DNA from: Paracoccus halophilus
GTDB lineage: Bacteria; Pseudomonadota; Alphaproteobacteria; Rhodobacterales; Rhodobacteraceae
Reading direction: 5' to 3'
Assembly (NCBI RefSeq): GCF_000763905.1
Contig: NZ_JRKN01000001.1
Span: forward strand, 62,001-126,000
Length of the DNA stretch: 64,000 nt
Shown here: positions 18,364 through 27,339 of the stretch, piece after piece
Layout of the letters: each line of letters starts with the position of its first letter
Position numbering within the stretch: position 1 is the stretch's first letter
Program-made: the position numbers and the translations under genes
Notes under the pieces: model-generated
What the model was told of the DNA's origin: nothing
The model's input: only the letters and a program-made list of their open reading frames with translations
Databases searched by the model: none

Positions 18364-19374
18364 TCAGCCGACGCCGGAGGCAAGCGGATCGTGCATGGGC
18401 TTCGGCGCCGGCACCCGTATCATGCGCAGATCGTCCTTGAACCGGTCCAGGTGCAGCGGCCAGATCGCGCCGGGCCAGCGCAGTTCCGCCTCGCCCCGGC
18501 GCGGCCGGTAGACGGCGGTATAGAGCGTACCGAACCCTCGGTCGAATGCGGTCGAATAGATCGGCGGCTTGAGGAAGGCGCCGATGAATTTCTCTTCGGG
18601 CTCGACATGCAGGGTCAGCCGTTGCAGCAGGAAACGCTCGCGCTCGACGGTGGCGGTCATGCGGGCATGGGCCTCCCATTCGACGCGCTCCTGATGGTTG
18701 GTCGCGACCGCGCTATGGGAGACGATGGCCGGGCGATCCGGCGACATGTAGACGGTGACGAAGTCGCGCTTGCGGTCCAGCACGGTGACATTATAGCTCA
18801 TGTGGCTGGGGATCCGCGCCAGCATTCGTCCGGCCTCGGCCGCCGTCTCGCAGGTCTGCAGCACATGGCGCAGGATCAGCGGCACGCCGAAGCCGTCGCC
18901 GACCACGCGCCGCCCGCCAAAGGTCAGCGACAGCGCGATGCCCGCGTCGTTCACCCCGTCGACCAGCCCCCAAAGCCCGTCCGAGCTGCCCATCACCTTG
19001 CGGCCCTGCCATTCGCTGTGCAGGAAGATGCTGTCGAAGGCATGCGGGTTATAGTCGTAATTGCGCACCAGAACCGGCTCTTTCCCCGGCCAGATCGCCT
19101 GGCTGCAGCCCGACAGATAGGGCGGCGGCCGATAAAAGGACAGAAACCGCGAGGCCAGATCGCCGCCCCCCGCCAGATCGCAAAGCGCCTCGTAGAGCGG
19201 GATGATCCCGGGCATGTGCTGTTCCAGCGCGTTGCGGCATTCGCGATAGGTCGGCCGGGCATCCGCGCCCTCGCGCAGCCACCAGCGGCGATAGGCGGGC
19301 CAGTATTCGGCGAACAGCCCGGCCCATGCCGGGCCGGGCGTCGCCTCGCTTATCGCGCGCCAGCCAAGCTGCAT
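18364..19374 (-). CDS. C45-family autoproteolytic acyltransferase/hydrolase (carcinine hydrolase-like)
   Basis: A 336-residue Ntn-hydrolase. The new N-terminal nucleophile after self-cleavage would be Cys90 in SGCSQAIW; the partner motif RNYDYNP follows at 104-110, then DGVNDAGIALSLTFGGR and SYNVTVLDR, all as in the C45 / isopenicillin-N acyltransferase-like family, some members of which hydrolyse beta-alanyl amines. No signal peptide seen, so it is cytoplasmic. It is the last of four tightly spaced minus-strand genes (6 bases after the ATP-grasp gene). It may cleave or transfer an acyl or aminoacyl group on an amine made by the decarboxylase; this is inference. Confidence 0.85.
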   Translation of the reverse strand: MQLGWRAISEATPGPAWAGLFAEYWPAYRRWWLREGADARPTYRECRNALEQHMPGIIPLYEALCDLAGGGDLASRFLSFYRPPPYLSGCSQAIWPGKEPVLVRNYDYNPHAFDSIFLHSEWQGRKVMGSSDGLWGLVDGVNDAGIALSLTFGGRRVVGDGFGVPLILRHVLQTCETAAEAGRMLARIPSHMSYNVTVLDRKRDFVTVYMSPDRPAIVSHSAVATNHQERVEWEAHARMTATVERERFLLQRLTLHVEPEEKFIGAFLKPPIYSTAFDRGFGTLYTAVYRPRRGEAELRWPGAIWPLHLDRFKDDLRMIRVPAPKPMHDPLASGVG

Positions 19375-19380
19375 CGCCGG

Positions 19381-20835
19381 CTACAGGATCTTGAAGGCCG
19401 GGTCGGAAATCGCCGGGCCGGCCGTCACTTCGGGCAGGGGCCGCGCGGCGAATTGCGACTTGATGCCGTGAATCCAGCGCTTGGCCCGTTCGTTCAGCTG
19501 AAAACCGTTGGTCATCGAGCGGCCCCGGGTCACCAGAATGCCCAGATCCGCGCCTTCGTAACGGTAATCTCCGGGTTTCTGGATGCGCAGGAAAAACGCC
19601 TCATTCTCGCTTTCGACGGCGCGGCGGTGATAGTCGAAACGGTCGAAGACGACACTGCCGTCCATGCGCATCCGGTAGATCCCGGTCGGCGGCGCCTCGG
19701 TGATGATATCGACATTGTCCTCGGTATATTTGATCACCATCTGCGACCAGCCGTCGATCATGTCTGGATCGGCCCAGCGGGCGTTCAGCTCGTCCACGTC
19801 CAGCTTGAACTGCGCGCGCGAGAATTCCAGCAGGTGGAACAGGAACAGCGGCGCATCGGCATGGGCAAAGGCGGCGTGGTTGGTCATCGAACTGGCGCCG
19901 GTGATGCGCGGGTTCAGCTCGCCCAGCCACAGCTCGCCGGTTTTCTTGTCGATCAGGAAATCCAGTTCGAAATAGCCGCGATAGCCCTCCTTGCGCAGCT
20001 GTTCGCCGAATTTGAAGGTCAGGTCGCGGGCTTTCTGGCGGGCCTTGGGCGGAAAGGCGGTGGCAAAGATCTCATTGCCGCACCAGCCGCCGCGATAGGG
20101 GGTCAGCTCCCTGAACCCGACCAGTTCGGTCATCAGCGGGCCGACAATGGTGCCCTGTTTGGTTGCGCAGGCCTCGATCGCCGAGCCGCGGCAGTCGATC
20201 CGCTTCATGATCTTGATCTCGCCCTGGCCGACGATCTCGTGTTCATGGCGGCGGAAATCGGCCTCGGACCTGATGAAGAAGGTGGTGTGGCCGCTGTCGC
20301 CAAAGGCCGATTGCAGCACCAGATCATGCCCGATCCCTGCGGTTTCACAGGTCTTTTTCAGGTCGTCATAGGATTTCACCTCGGCCAGCACGTTCGGCAC
20401 CGAGGGCACGCCGGCCTTGTTGCCGATGCGGACGGTTTCGATCTTGTTGTCGCATTTGGTCCGCAGCCTGGCCTTGGGAAACCAGATTTCGCCGCCCAGT
20501 TCCCCGACCAGTCTTTCGGTTTCCTCGTCGAACATCAGGAACACGAATTTCGGCTTGCCGCCCCGGCGTTTCACCAGGTCGATGACTTCCTTGTGCTGCA
20601 AGAGATAGTTGTTGATATCCTCGATCGACTGGAATTCGGCATGCGGCTTTTCCGAGGGGCAAAAGACGTTCGGATGCTTGCCGTCGTAACAGTCCAGATA
20701 GCAGATATACTTGAAATTCTTGACCCATTCGTCGATGCCGAGCAGGTTGAAATTGGTTGCCGAAACGAAATAGATCGGCTCTTCGTTGCGGTGGAAGTAG
20801 CGGCGGATTTCCGAGATGTTGTTCAGCTTTGGCAT
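19381..20835 (-). CDS. ATP-grasp ligase family protein (biotin carboxylase-like)
   Basis: A 484-residue protein starting at ATG 20835 behind GGGAGG. The N-terminal 150 residues are a pre-ATP-grasp domain; the ATP-grasp part shows KAGVPSVPN, LVLQSAFGDSGHTTFFI, a basic RIDCRGSAIE stretch and the metal-binding block GELWLGELNPRITGASSMTN near residue 320. There is no biotin carboxylase C-domain, so it is likely a carboxylate-amine or carboxylate-thiol ligase rather than a true carboxylase. It sits 18 bases after the large PLP decarboxylase, whose amine product could be its acceptor. Substrates unknown. Confidence 0.8.
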   Translation of the reverse strand: MPKLNNISEIRRYFHRNEEPIYFVSATNFNLLGIDEWVKNFKYICYLDCYDGKHPNVFCPSEKPHAEFQSIEDINNYLLQHKEVIDLVKRRGGKPKFVFLMFDEETERLVGELGGEIWFPKARLRTKCDNKIETVRIGNKAGVPSVPNVLAEVKSYDDLKKTCETAGIGHDLVLQSAFGDSGHTTFFIRSEADFRRHEHEIVGQGEIKIMKRIDCRGSAIEACATKQGTIVGPLMTELVGFRELTPYRGGWCGNEIFATAFPPKARQKARDLTFKFGEQLRKEGYRGYFELDFLIDKKTGELWLGELNPRITGASSMTNHAAFAHADAPLFLFHLLEFSRAQFKLDVDELNARWADPDMIDGWSQMVIKYTEDNVDIITEAPPTGIYRMRMDGSVVFDRFDYHRRAVESENEAFFLRIQKPGDYRYEGADLGILVTRGRSMTNGFQLNERAKRWIHGIKSQFAARPLPEVTAGPAISDPAFKIL

Positions 20836-20853
20836 GGATCGTCTGGCCCTCCC

Positions 20854-23586
20854 TTATTCTGCAGCCGTTGCGAGTTTCCTGGTCTGTCCGGCCAGGGCCT
20901 CGTCGGTAAAGACGCGCAGGCCCAGTTCTGCGCGATAGCCGTGGATCTCGTTCACGTCGAGCGCGCGCATGAAGGCCAGGATTTCCCGGCTGACCACCTG
21001 ACCGGGCACGAGGATCGGAAAGCCGGGCGGATAGGGGATGATGAACGAGGCCGAGACCACCTCGCGCCCGGCATCCATCGCGGCCTCGATCCCGTCGTTC
21101 AGTTCCAGATAGTCGCAGTTGTTTTCGTCGTAAGAGAGGAAAAAGGCCGAACGCATGTCGCCCTCGCCGGTTGCCGGGTCGGCGCAGAACGCGGCGTGAA
21201 AGCGCGAGAAATCCGGCAGCGGCGGCAATTCCTGCATCAGGTTTCGGACCCGCCGTTCAAAGGCCAGCTTTTCCATCCGCGAGGCGTCGTCCAGCAGCTC
21301 GTCCAGCCCCTTGGCGATTTCCACCAGCACCTCGATCAGATAGGCGACCGAGGAACGTGTGGTGCCGATATTGGTCATGAACAGCACGGTATTGCGCGAG
21401 GTCTTGTTGATCTGGATGCCGTATTTGTCCATCAGGATCCGGGTCTTGAACGTATCCCCGTCCCAGCCGGTGCCGCCGACCGCCAGCGTGACCCGCGTCG
21501 GGTCCAGCACGAATTCGTCGTTTTCCCAGCTGTCCCAGGTATCGGTCCAGCCCCGTTCCGGGTCGTAATAGCTCTCGACGCCGGAATCGCGGTATTCGGC
21601 GGGGATCATATCGCCGGTGGACAGCACGGTGAAATATTTCTGCACCAGCGGATGGGTGGCGATCGCCCGCCGCATCGCCATTGCCGCGTCGATCTGGCGC
21701 TGGACGAATTCGAAACCCTCCAGTTCGACCTGGCGGCGGCCGACATCCAGCGATGCGATGATCTGATAGTTCGGACTGGTCGAGGTATGGGTCATATAGG
21801 CTTCATGAAAGCTGGCCTCGACCTCGCCCTTGAAGTCCTGATCGTTGACGTGGATCATCGACCCCTGCCGCAGCGCGGTCAGCGTCTTGTGCGTCGATTG
21901 CGTCGTATAGACCCGGACCCGCGCCGTCGGCGGCGGGATCAGCCGGGTCTTGAGCAGCGTCGCCTCGTCGGCATCCTTGAGCTTGGCCTGCTGCTTTTCA
22001 TAGGCTTTCGCATGCGCGGCCGAGCGCAGCCGCTCGCGCAGGCTGTTGGCGGCATTCATGCCGGTGCGCTTGCGATAGGTGGCGTTGAACCGGGCAAAGG
22101 CGAACCATGCCTCGTCCCACAGGAAGATCAGGTCCGGCTTTATGGCCAGGCATTCCTCCATCACGCGCTCGACATTATAGACCACGCCGTCAAAGGTGCA
22201 GTTGGTCAGCAGCAGCATCCGCACGCGGTCCAGCTTGCCGGCCGCCTTCAGCCGCAGCAGCTGGTGCTTGATTTCCCTGATCGGCACGGCGCCATACATC
22301 GAATATTCGTTCAGCGGATAGCTGTCCAGGTAACGGACCTGCGCCCCGGCCAGCACCATGCCGTAATGATGCGACTTGTGGCAGTCGCGGTCGACCAGCA
22401 CGATATCGCCCGGCCGCACCAGCGCCTGCACGACGATCTTGTTGCAGGTCGAGGTGCCGTTGGTGGCGAAAAACGTCTGTTTCGAGCCAAAGGCCCGCGC
22501 CGCCAGTTCCTGCGCCTCCTTGATCGGGCCATGCGGCTCGAGCAGGCTGTCCAGCCCGCCCGAGGTGGCCGAGGTTTCCGCCAGAAAGATGTTCGGCCCG
22601 TAGAACGCCCCCATGTCCTGGATCCAGTGCGAGCGGCTGATCGACTTGCCGCGCGAGATCGGCATGGCGTGAAACACGCCCGTCGGCTGCTTGGAATATT
22701 CCCTGAGCGCGGTGAAGAAGGGCGTCTTGTAGCGCGCCTGAACGCCCCGCAGGATGTTCAGGTGCAGTTCCACGAAATCCTCCTGATTGTAGAACACCCT
22801 GCGACAGATCCCCAGGTCCAGCCCGGCGATCTCTTCGACCGAGCGATCGGTGACGAGATAGGCGTCCAGTTCCGGCCGCACCTTGGCGACCAGCCGGCAC
22901 AGTTCGGGCCCGTAGTTTTCGGGCAGGATCTCCTCGATCGTATCGCCGCCGGCGGGATCGAGATAGCGCTTGAGGATCGGCAGCTTGGTGCTGGATTCCA
23001 GCTCCAGGCCGGGGCGGACAACGATCGCCTGGATATTGTGGTTGAACATCACGCCGATCAGCGCGTCCTCCAGCGACGGCACCACGACGGGTTCATAGAT
23101 GAAGGGATCCTCGGGGCGGCGCATGGCGCGCATGGAATCCTTCAGGAAGCGCTCCTGATGCTCGTTCAGATTGTCCACCACCAGCACTTCGAAATAATGC
23201 TTGGACAGGGCGCGCGCCTCGGGCGAAAGGGTCGCCTCGTCATCATGGTCGTCGGCATCGCTGGCATCGCGCTCCAGCGGGATCGAGCGCCGGCGATAGG
23301 CGCCGGTGGTCAGCGCCCGTGTCACCCGCCGCACAAGGGTGCCGACATCGTCGATATGGTCATGCTCGAACTGCCGCCGGATATAGTCGAAGGCGGCGGT
23401 GCCGGGAAAGGCCCAGTACCTTTCGATCAGCGCCAGCGATCCCAGAAGCTCGCCGATCCGGGCCTTGAGTTTGGCCGAGCCGGGGCCGTTCCTGTTGCGG
23501 CCATAGCGCTCGAGCGCCTCGCGCAGCGCGCTCCAGCGATCCGCGCGCAGTTGCACGGCCGAGAAATAGTCGCTCATCGACTCCAT
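20854..23586 (-). CDS. Large Orn/Lys/Arg decarboxylase-family PLP enzyme
   Basis: A 910-residue PLP enzyme of the fold-type I Orn/Lys/Arg decarboxylase group. An N-terminal wing domain (about 1-290) is followed by the PLP domain with FFATNGTSTCNKIVVQALVR, DRDCHKSHHYGMVLAG, IFLWDEAWFAFARFN and the Schiff-base lysine, Lys567, in STHKTLTALRQGSMIH, then the C-terminal domain. It is longer than the usual 710-760 residues of biosynthetic or acid-induced decarboxylases, mainly at the N-terminus and in inserted helices around residues 515-545. Expected reaction: decarboxylation of a basic amino acid to a diamine or agmatine. Start ATG 23586 follows GGAGGAG. Co-transcribed with nitrilase, ATP-grasp and C45 genes. 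Confidence 0.9.
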   Translation of the reverse strand: MESMSDYFSAVQLRADRWSALREALERYGRNRNGPGSAKLKARIGELLGSLALIERYWAFPGTAAFDYIRRQFEHDHIDDVGTLVRRVTRALTTGAYRRRSIPLERDASDADDHDDEATLSPEARALSKHYFEVLVVDNLNEHQERFLKDSMRAMRRPEDPFIYEPVVVPSLEDALIGVMFNHNIQAIVVRPGLELESSTKLPILKRYLDPAGGDTIEEILPENYGPELCRLVAKVRPELDAYLVTDRSVEEIAGLDLGICRRVFYNQEDFVELHLNILRGVQARYKTPFFTALREYSKQPTGVFHAMPISRGKSISRSHWIQDMGAFYGPNIFLAETSATSGGLDSLLEPHGPIKEAQELAARAFGSKQTFFATNGTSTCNKIVVQALVRPGDIVLVDRDCHKSHHYGMVLAGAQVRYLDSYPLNEYSMYGAVPIREIKHQLLRLKAAGKLDRVRMLLLTNCTFDGVVYNVERVMEECLAIKPDLIFLWDEAWFAFARFNATYRKRTGMNAANSLRERLRSAAHAKAYEKQQAKLKDADEATLLKTRLIPPPTARVRVYTTQSTHKTLTALRQGSMIHVNDQDFKGEVEASFHEAYMTHTSTSPNYQIIASLDVGRRQVELEGFEFVQRQIDAAMAMRRAIATHPLVQKYFTVLSTGDMIPAEYRDSGVESYYDPERGWTDTWDSWENDEFVLDPTRVTLAVGGTGWDGDTFKTRILMDKYGIQINKTSRNTVLFMTNIGTTRSSVAYLIEVLVEIAKGLDELLDDASRMEKLAFERRVRNLMQELPPLPDFSRFHAAFCADPATGEGDMRSAFFLSYDENNCDYLELNDGIEAAMDAGREVVSASFIIPYPPGFPILVPGQVVSREILAFMRALDVNEIHGYRAELGLRVFTDEALAGQTRKLATAAE

Positions 23587-23681
23587 GGAAATCGCCTCCT
23601 CCCTTCGCTGCCACGGCCCTCTCCCGCGGGCCGTGGCTCTGGCTCCTCGGCCAGCCGCCCCGTTGAACGGGGCCTCTGTGT

Positions 23682-24668
23682 CTAGTCGCCCGGTGATGTC
23701 ACTCCCTGCGGGACAGCGCTCCCCTCGCTGCCCTTGAACGATGGTTGGACGCCGTGATCGCGTGTCGCGTCCAGATATGTGTCGCGAAACGAATGGTCGC
23801 CGGTAAAGACCGCGCCCTGCCGGGGCATGGCCAGCGGGCCAAGCGACTGCAGATAGGCGTCGGTGCCGCTGCTGCGGTCATAGACCGGGAAATCGACCGC
23901 CCGGTCGCGAAAGCTCTTCAGCACCTGGCCCAGGCCCTTCAGCCCGTTCAGACGCTGGCGGCGGACCTGGTCCAGATCGACCTCGATCGGGAACATGTCC
24001 TCTTGCCCGGTCGACTGGTGCAGCACCTGCGCCGAAGGATCGACGACGCAGGACCGCCCATTGCCGCCGGCGCCCAGCCCGTTCACGTCGAAGATGTAGC
24101 ACTGGAACTGCGCGGCGGTGGCGCGCGCGATCGCCAGTTCGGCATCGCGGTCCGTGGTGCCGGTCAGAACCGGGTGCAGCAGCACCTCGACCCCCTGGCT
24201 GGTCAATTGCCGGGTGGTTTCGGGGAACCAGATATCATAGCAGATCGACAGGCCGAACCGGCCGATGCCGGGCACGTCGAAGACGCAGAACTCGGTTCCC
24301 GCCTCGACGCCCGCCTCATAGGGGCGAAAGGGAAACATCTTGCGATAGGTGGTGACGATCTCGCCCAGCGGGTTGATCACCGTCGCGGTGTTGTAGATGC
24401 GCCCGTCCGGGCAGCGTTCGAACATCGACCCTGGCAGCAGCCAGATATGGTGGCGCCGCGCCGCCGCCTGAAACCGCTCGATATGCTCGTTGGTCAGCGG
24501 CAGCGCATGGCGGGTCAGCGGGCCAAAGGCCGCCAGTTCGGAAAACAGCACCATCTGGGTCCATGGAAACCGCGCCATCAGGATGTCGATCCGCTGCAAC
24601 ATGCCCTCGATATTGGGCTGCACCGCGTTGACCCACATCTGCACGCCGGTGATCGCGAATGGTGTCAT
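23682..24668 (-). CDS. Carbon-nitrogen hydrolase (nitrilase/amidase superfamily)
   Basis: A 328-residue nitrilase-superfamily protein. The catalytic triad is visible as Glu44 (LFSELAAFGP), Lys110 (TYRKMFPFRP) and Cys143 (SICYDIWFPE). Start ATG 24668 (MTPFAITGVQMWVN) is supported by AAGAGG; the frame upstream is open for 300 codons more but that part is made of decayed transporter and receptor pieces. Members of this branch hydrolyse amides such as N-carbamoylputrescine or glutamine-like donors. It is first in the operon with the large PLP decarboxylase (95 bases downstream), ATP-grasp and C45 genes, so an amidase step in amine metabolism is likely but unproven. Confidence 0.87.
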   Translation of the reverse strand: MTPFAITGVQMWVNAVQPNIEGMLQRIDILMARFPWTQMVLFSELAAFGPLTRHALPLTNEHIERFQAAARRHHIWLLPGSMFERCPDGRIYNTATVINPLGEIVTTYRKMFPFRPYEAGVEAGTEFCVFDVPGIGRFGLSICYDIWFPETTRQLTSQGVEVLLHPVLTGTTDRDAELAIARATAAQFQCYIFDVNGLGAGGNGRSCVVDPSAQVLHQSTGQEDMFPIEVDLDQVRRQRLNGLKGLGQVLKSFRDRAVDFPVYDRSSGTDAYLQSLGPLAMPRQGAVFTGDHSFRDTYLDATRDHGVQPSFKGSEGSAVPQGVTSPGD

Positions 24669-24917
24669 TCTGCCTCTTCTTCCCGTTCTGACCGCTTCCG
24701 GCCGCGCCGCAATCAATCGTTCAACCACTTCACGGCCCGGCAGCGTCAGGCGATCCGCGTTCCCTCCAGCGTAGCGCCGTCCGGCATTTCCACAACCCCT
24801 GTTGTCGTCATCGGTCGGCCCCCGAACGCGACAGCCGGGTCGGCACGGCATTATCTGCAACAGATGGACAGGCTTGCCGAAGAAACCGTTATGACCCGTC
24901 GCGGCCGGCCGCGCCTG
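24669..24917. other. Upstream region of the nitrilase operon
   Basis: About 250 bases between the nitrilase start and the receptor remnant. It must hold the promoter of the four-gene operon. The minus-strand reading frame stays open through it, but the translation (PVHLLQIMPCRPGCRVRG...) looks like non-coding sequence. Confidence 0.4.
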
Positions 24918-25370
24918 CCAGAACGACCAGCCGTAGCCCAGATAGACCCGGCGGCCCTGATCGGCGACACGGATCGCGTCCCCGTTCAACGGGTTTTCGC
25001 GGACCGAGGTGGCGGTGCTGTTCTCCTGCTGGCGGCCGAGCAGGTTGGTGACACCGAACTGCAGCGCGCCGCCGTCCAGCGGGTAAGAGCCATAGGCATT
25101 CACCGTCACCATCTCCTCCAGTTCCGGCTGGCCGGTCTTGTCCCGGCCGGCGGCATAGACCAGCGCGGCCTCGCCGCCCCAGATGCGTTCCTCCTGCTGG
25201 GTGACGGTGCCCTCGTCCGAGGTGGACAGAAAGGCCGATGCCGATGCGCTGAGCGCCGCGCCGGAATAGTGCAGGCCGATCTCGACGATCTGCGCGTCGG
25301 GACGCAGCGAGGCGAAGGAAACGGTCTGCCCGGGCAGGAACGGAATGGCGGGCATCGCCCGGCGGGTACG
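24918..25370 (-). pseudogene. TonB-dependent receptor remnant (C-terminal barrel)
   Basis: About 150 codons resembling the end of a TonB-dependent siderophore receptor: FLPGQTVSFASLRPDAQ, VEIGLHYSGAALSASASAF, YGSYPLDGGALQFGVTNLLG and a terminal strand RRVYLGYGWSFW, whose aromatic end is typical of outer-membrane barrels. The plug and most of the barrel are missing, and the stop expected after the final aromatic residue is gone. The piece is joined in frame to a transporter remnant, so a deletion has fused two neighbouring genes. The intact SIP reductase nearby suggests both came from a siderophore-uptake locus. Confidence 0.7.
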
Positions 25371-25832
25371 GCCGACGATCAGCACGCCAAAGGCCAACGC
25401 GCCCGCCTGCACCGCATTGCCGAAGGCATGCTGCCCGGCGGGCAGGTGCTCGGCCGCCCAGCCATCGGCGGCGATGTCCTGCGTCGCCGAACTGAGCGAC
25501 ATGGTCATCAGGATCGGAAAGAACCGTACCGCTTCGGCCACCGGATCAAGGCGCGACAGCAGCAGGATCGCGCCAAGGGTGATCGCCTGGCACAGCAGCA
25601 CGACGCCCTTGCGCCCGATGCGGGGATGGCGCGCCAGCCGGTCGATGACCGGGGCCTAGGCCGCTTTCAGCACCCAGGGCGCCAGCAGCGCGCCAAGCGC
25701 CCCGATGACCGCCAGATCGACGCCGCGCGCAGGATCGGCGGCAGGGCGGCCGCCACAAGGTAAATGCGGTATGGATTGCGCCAGATACAGGCCTGAAAGG
25801 GCGATGGAGGTTGAAGCCGGCGGCCGCGTCAC
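25371..25832 (-). pseudogene. MFS (RhtX/AmpG-like siderophore transporter) remnant
   Basis: The N-terminal third of an MFS transporter. From a GTG at 25832: IALSGLYLAQSIPH, then a shift to another frame (YLVAAALPPILRA), then back (GVDLAVIGALGALLAPWVLKAA), an in-frame TAG at 25656-25658 where the family has Trp before APVIDRLARHP, then SLSSATQDIAADGWAAEHLP and FGNAVQAGALAFGVL. After that the match stops and the receptor remnant begins. Two compensating frameshifts, one nonsense codon and a fusion deletion show it is dead. Its DIAADGWA motif is typical of RhtX/FptX and AmpG-like carriers. Confidence 0.72.
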
Positions 25833-25956
25833 ATGCCTGATCCTTGTCGGTCAAACAGGCTGGCGGTGCGGGCTTGCCCTTACTTCTGATCTGTCAGCTG
25901 CGCGATTGCCGGCCCGCAAACTTCAGGACGGCGTCGGGCCATATCATCGGTTGCGA

Positions 25957-27006
25957 TTACTGCCGCGCCGGGTCGCCGGCGATCCAATAGGCGGCCAGAT
26001 GCGCGCGTTGTTTCGGAATCGCCAGATGCTCGAATATCGCCTTGCGCAGCGGCGCGATGCGGCTTTTCTCGGTGGCCAGCCAGATGCGCGCGGCGGTCGT
26101 GCCCTGCCGGGTCAGCTGCGCCGCCAGCTCGGCCTCGCCGCGCGGCGCGCGGATCATCCGGATGCCGTCATGGCGGGGCAGGGGATAGTCCTCGGCATCG
26201 CCGAACAGCCAGCAGTCGCCGCAGGTCTCGGGCGGCTGCGCCTCGATGATCCGCGCCAGCGCCGGATAGGCGGTTTCATCCCCGCCGATCAGCAGCCGCG
26301 GCGCCAACGGCACGCCGCCGCCGCCCGGCCCAGTCAGTCCCACCCGGATGCCGGGCGCGGCATTCCGCGCCCAGTCGCAGACCCGGCCGCCGTCATGGAT
26401 GAAGATATCGGTCTCCAGCCAGCCGGCCGCCGCGTCAATGGCCCGGACGGTATAGGCGGGGCGGTGCAGCGCCTTGTCGCCCCGCGGCCAGACGGTCTGG
26501 CCATTCGCGCCCGTCATCGGCCATTCGGGCTGCGGATCGCCGGGCGGCGGCAGGATCAGCCGAAAATGGATCATGTCGCGGGCAAGCCGGTCCAGATTGT
26601 CGCCGCGCAGGCGCAGCCGCAGGAAATACCGCCCGGCAGGGCTCAGGCTTTCGACCCGGGCAAAGCTGAAATTGGGCGGCAGCTCGCCCATCCGGGGCAG
26701 GCCCGACCAGCGCAGCAGCGGTGCCAGATCGGGGTCGATCCCGATCAGGTGGCAGGTCATCGCCTCTTGCAGGGTGAACAGCCAGTCGCGGTCATGGGCG
26801 CGAACGTAAAGGACGCTGCCCTCGGGCCCCACGCGCGCGCCGAATTCGCCGCCATCGACCTGGCACCAGGTCGAGTGGCCATGCCCCGAGCGCAGCATCA
26901 GCCCGTGTTCCTCGGCCTCGCTGCGCAGCAGGGCGTCGATGCGCTCAAAGGGCAGGCCGGGCAGCGCAGCCTCGGATTGTAGCGGCGGGGCGGGGTCGTG
27001 TCTCAT
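25957..27006 (-). CDS. Siderophore-interacting protein (SIP) with N-terminal DUF2218-like domain
   Basis: A 349-residue flavoprotein. The N-terminal 105 residues look like a DUF2218 domain (VLYVRAHDRDWLFTLQEAM, CHLIGID). The remainder is a SIP-type ferric-siderophore reductase: DMIHFRLILPPPGDP, the FAD region HRPAYTVRAIDAAAGWLETD, FIHDGGRVCDWARNAAPGI, and the NAD(P)H-binding domain LLIGGDETAYPALARIIE. These cytoplasmic enzymes reduce ferric siderophores to release iron. The adjacent MFS and TonB-receptor genes are decayed, so this gene may now be orphaned. It appears full length with no frame damage. Confidence 0.88.
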   Translation of the reverse strand: MRHDPAPPLQSEAALPGLPFERIDALLRSEAEEHGLMLRSGHGHSTWCQVDGGEFGARVGPEGSVLYVRAHDRDWLFTLQEAMTCHLIGIDPDLAPLLRWSGLPRMGELPPNFSFARVESLSPAGRYFLRLRLRGDNLDRLARDMIHFRLILPPPGDPQPEWPMTGANGQTVWPRGDKALHRPAYTVRAIDAAAGWLETDIFIHDGGRVCDWARNAAPGIRVGLTGPGGGGVPLAPRLLIGGDETAYPALARIIEAQPPETCGDCWLFGDAEDYPLPRHDGIRMIRAPRGEAELAAQLTRQGTTAARIWLATEKSRIAPLRKAIFEHLAIPKQRAHLAAYWIAGDPARQ

Positions 27007-27081
27007 GAAATGCTGGCTTTCTGGCAGGGCGGGGATCGGGGCGGCCCGGCGAAGGCTGGTCCCTCGCCGGGCCGGAGCATA

Positions 27082-27339
27082 TCAGGCGAAATCGAAATAG
27101 CCATCCAGATTGGCCAGCAGGATAAAGCTGCCGCTTCCCAGATCGACCAAGGCGCCGGCATCGCTGGCGGAAACCCGTCCGGCGAGATCGGCGATGCCGC
27201 TGTCGTTGAGGCCGCTCAGCAGGATGATTGCGGCGTTTTCGGGATCAAAGCCGTCGATCACGTCATTGCCGTCATTCCCGGCATAGAAGAAGGCGTTCGA
27301 GCCGCCGACGGACAGGATGTCGTCACCTTCGCCATGATG
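27082..27339 (-). pseudogene. RTX (haemolysin-type calcium-binding) protein C-terminal remnant
   Basis: About 85 codons with the tail of an RTX repeat protein: GEGDDILSVGGSNAFFYAG, DGNDVIDGFDPENAAIILLS and LVDLGSGSFILLANLDGYFDF. The GGxGxD-like Ca-binding strands and the closing hydrophobic strands are typical of secreted type I exported proteins. Only the last repeat and tail remain; no start codon fits and upstream sequence in the frame is unrelated. Treated as a gene fragment, facing the copper ATPase. Confidence 0.6.

Noticed and set aside
18391-23685. 1764-codon open frame on the plus strand
   Set aside because: It is fully antisense to the C45, ATP-grasp and decarboxylase genes, which have clear motifs. 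High GC at third positions removes stop codons from the opposite strand, and the translation is low-complexity Arg/Gln/His-rich.
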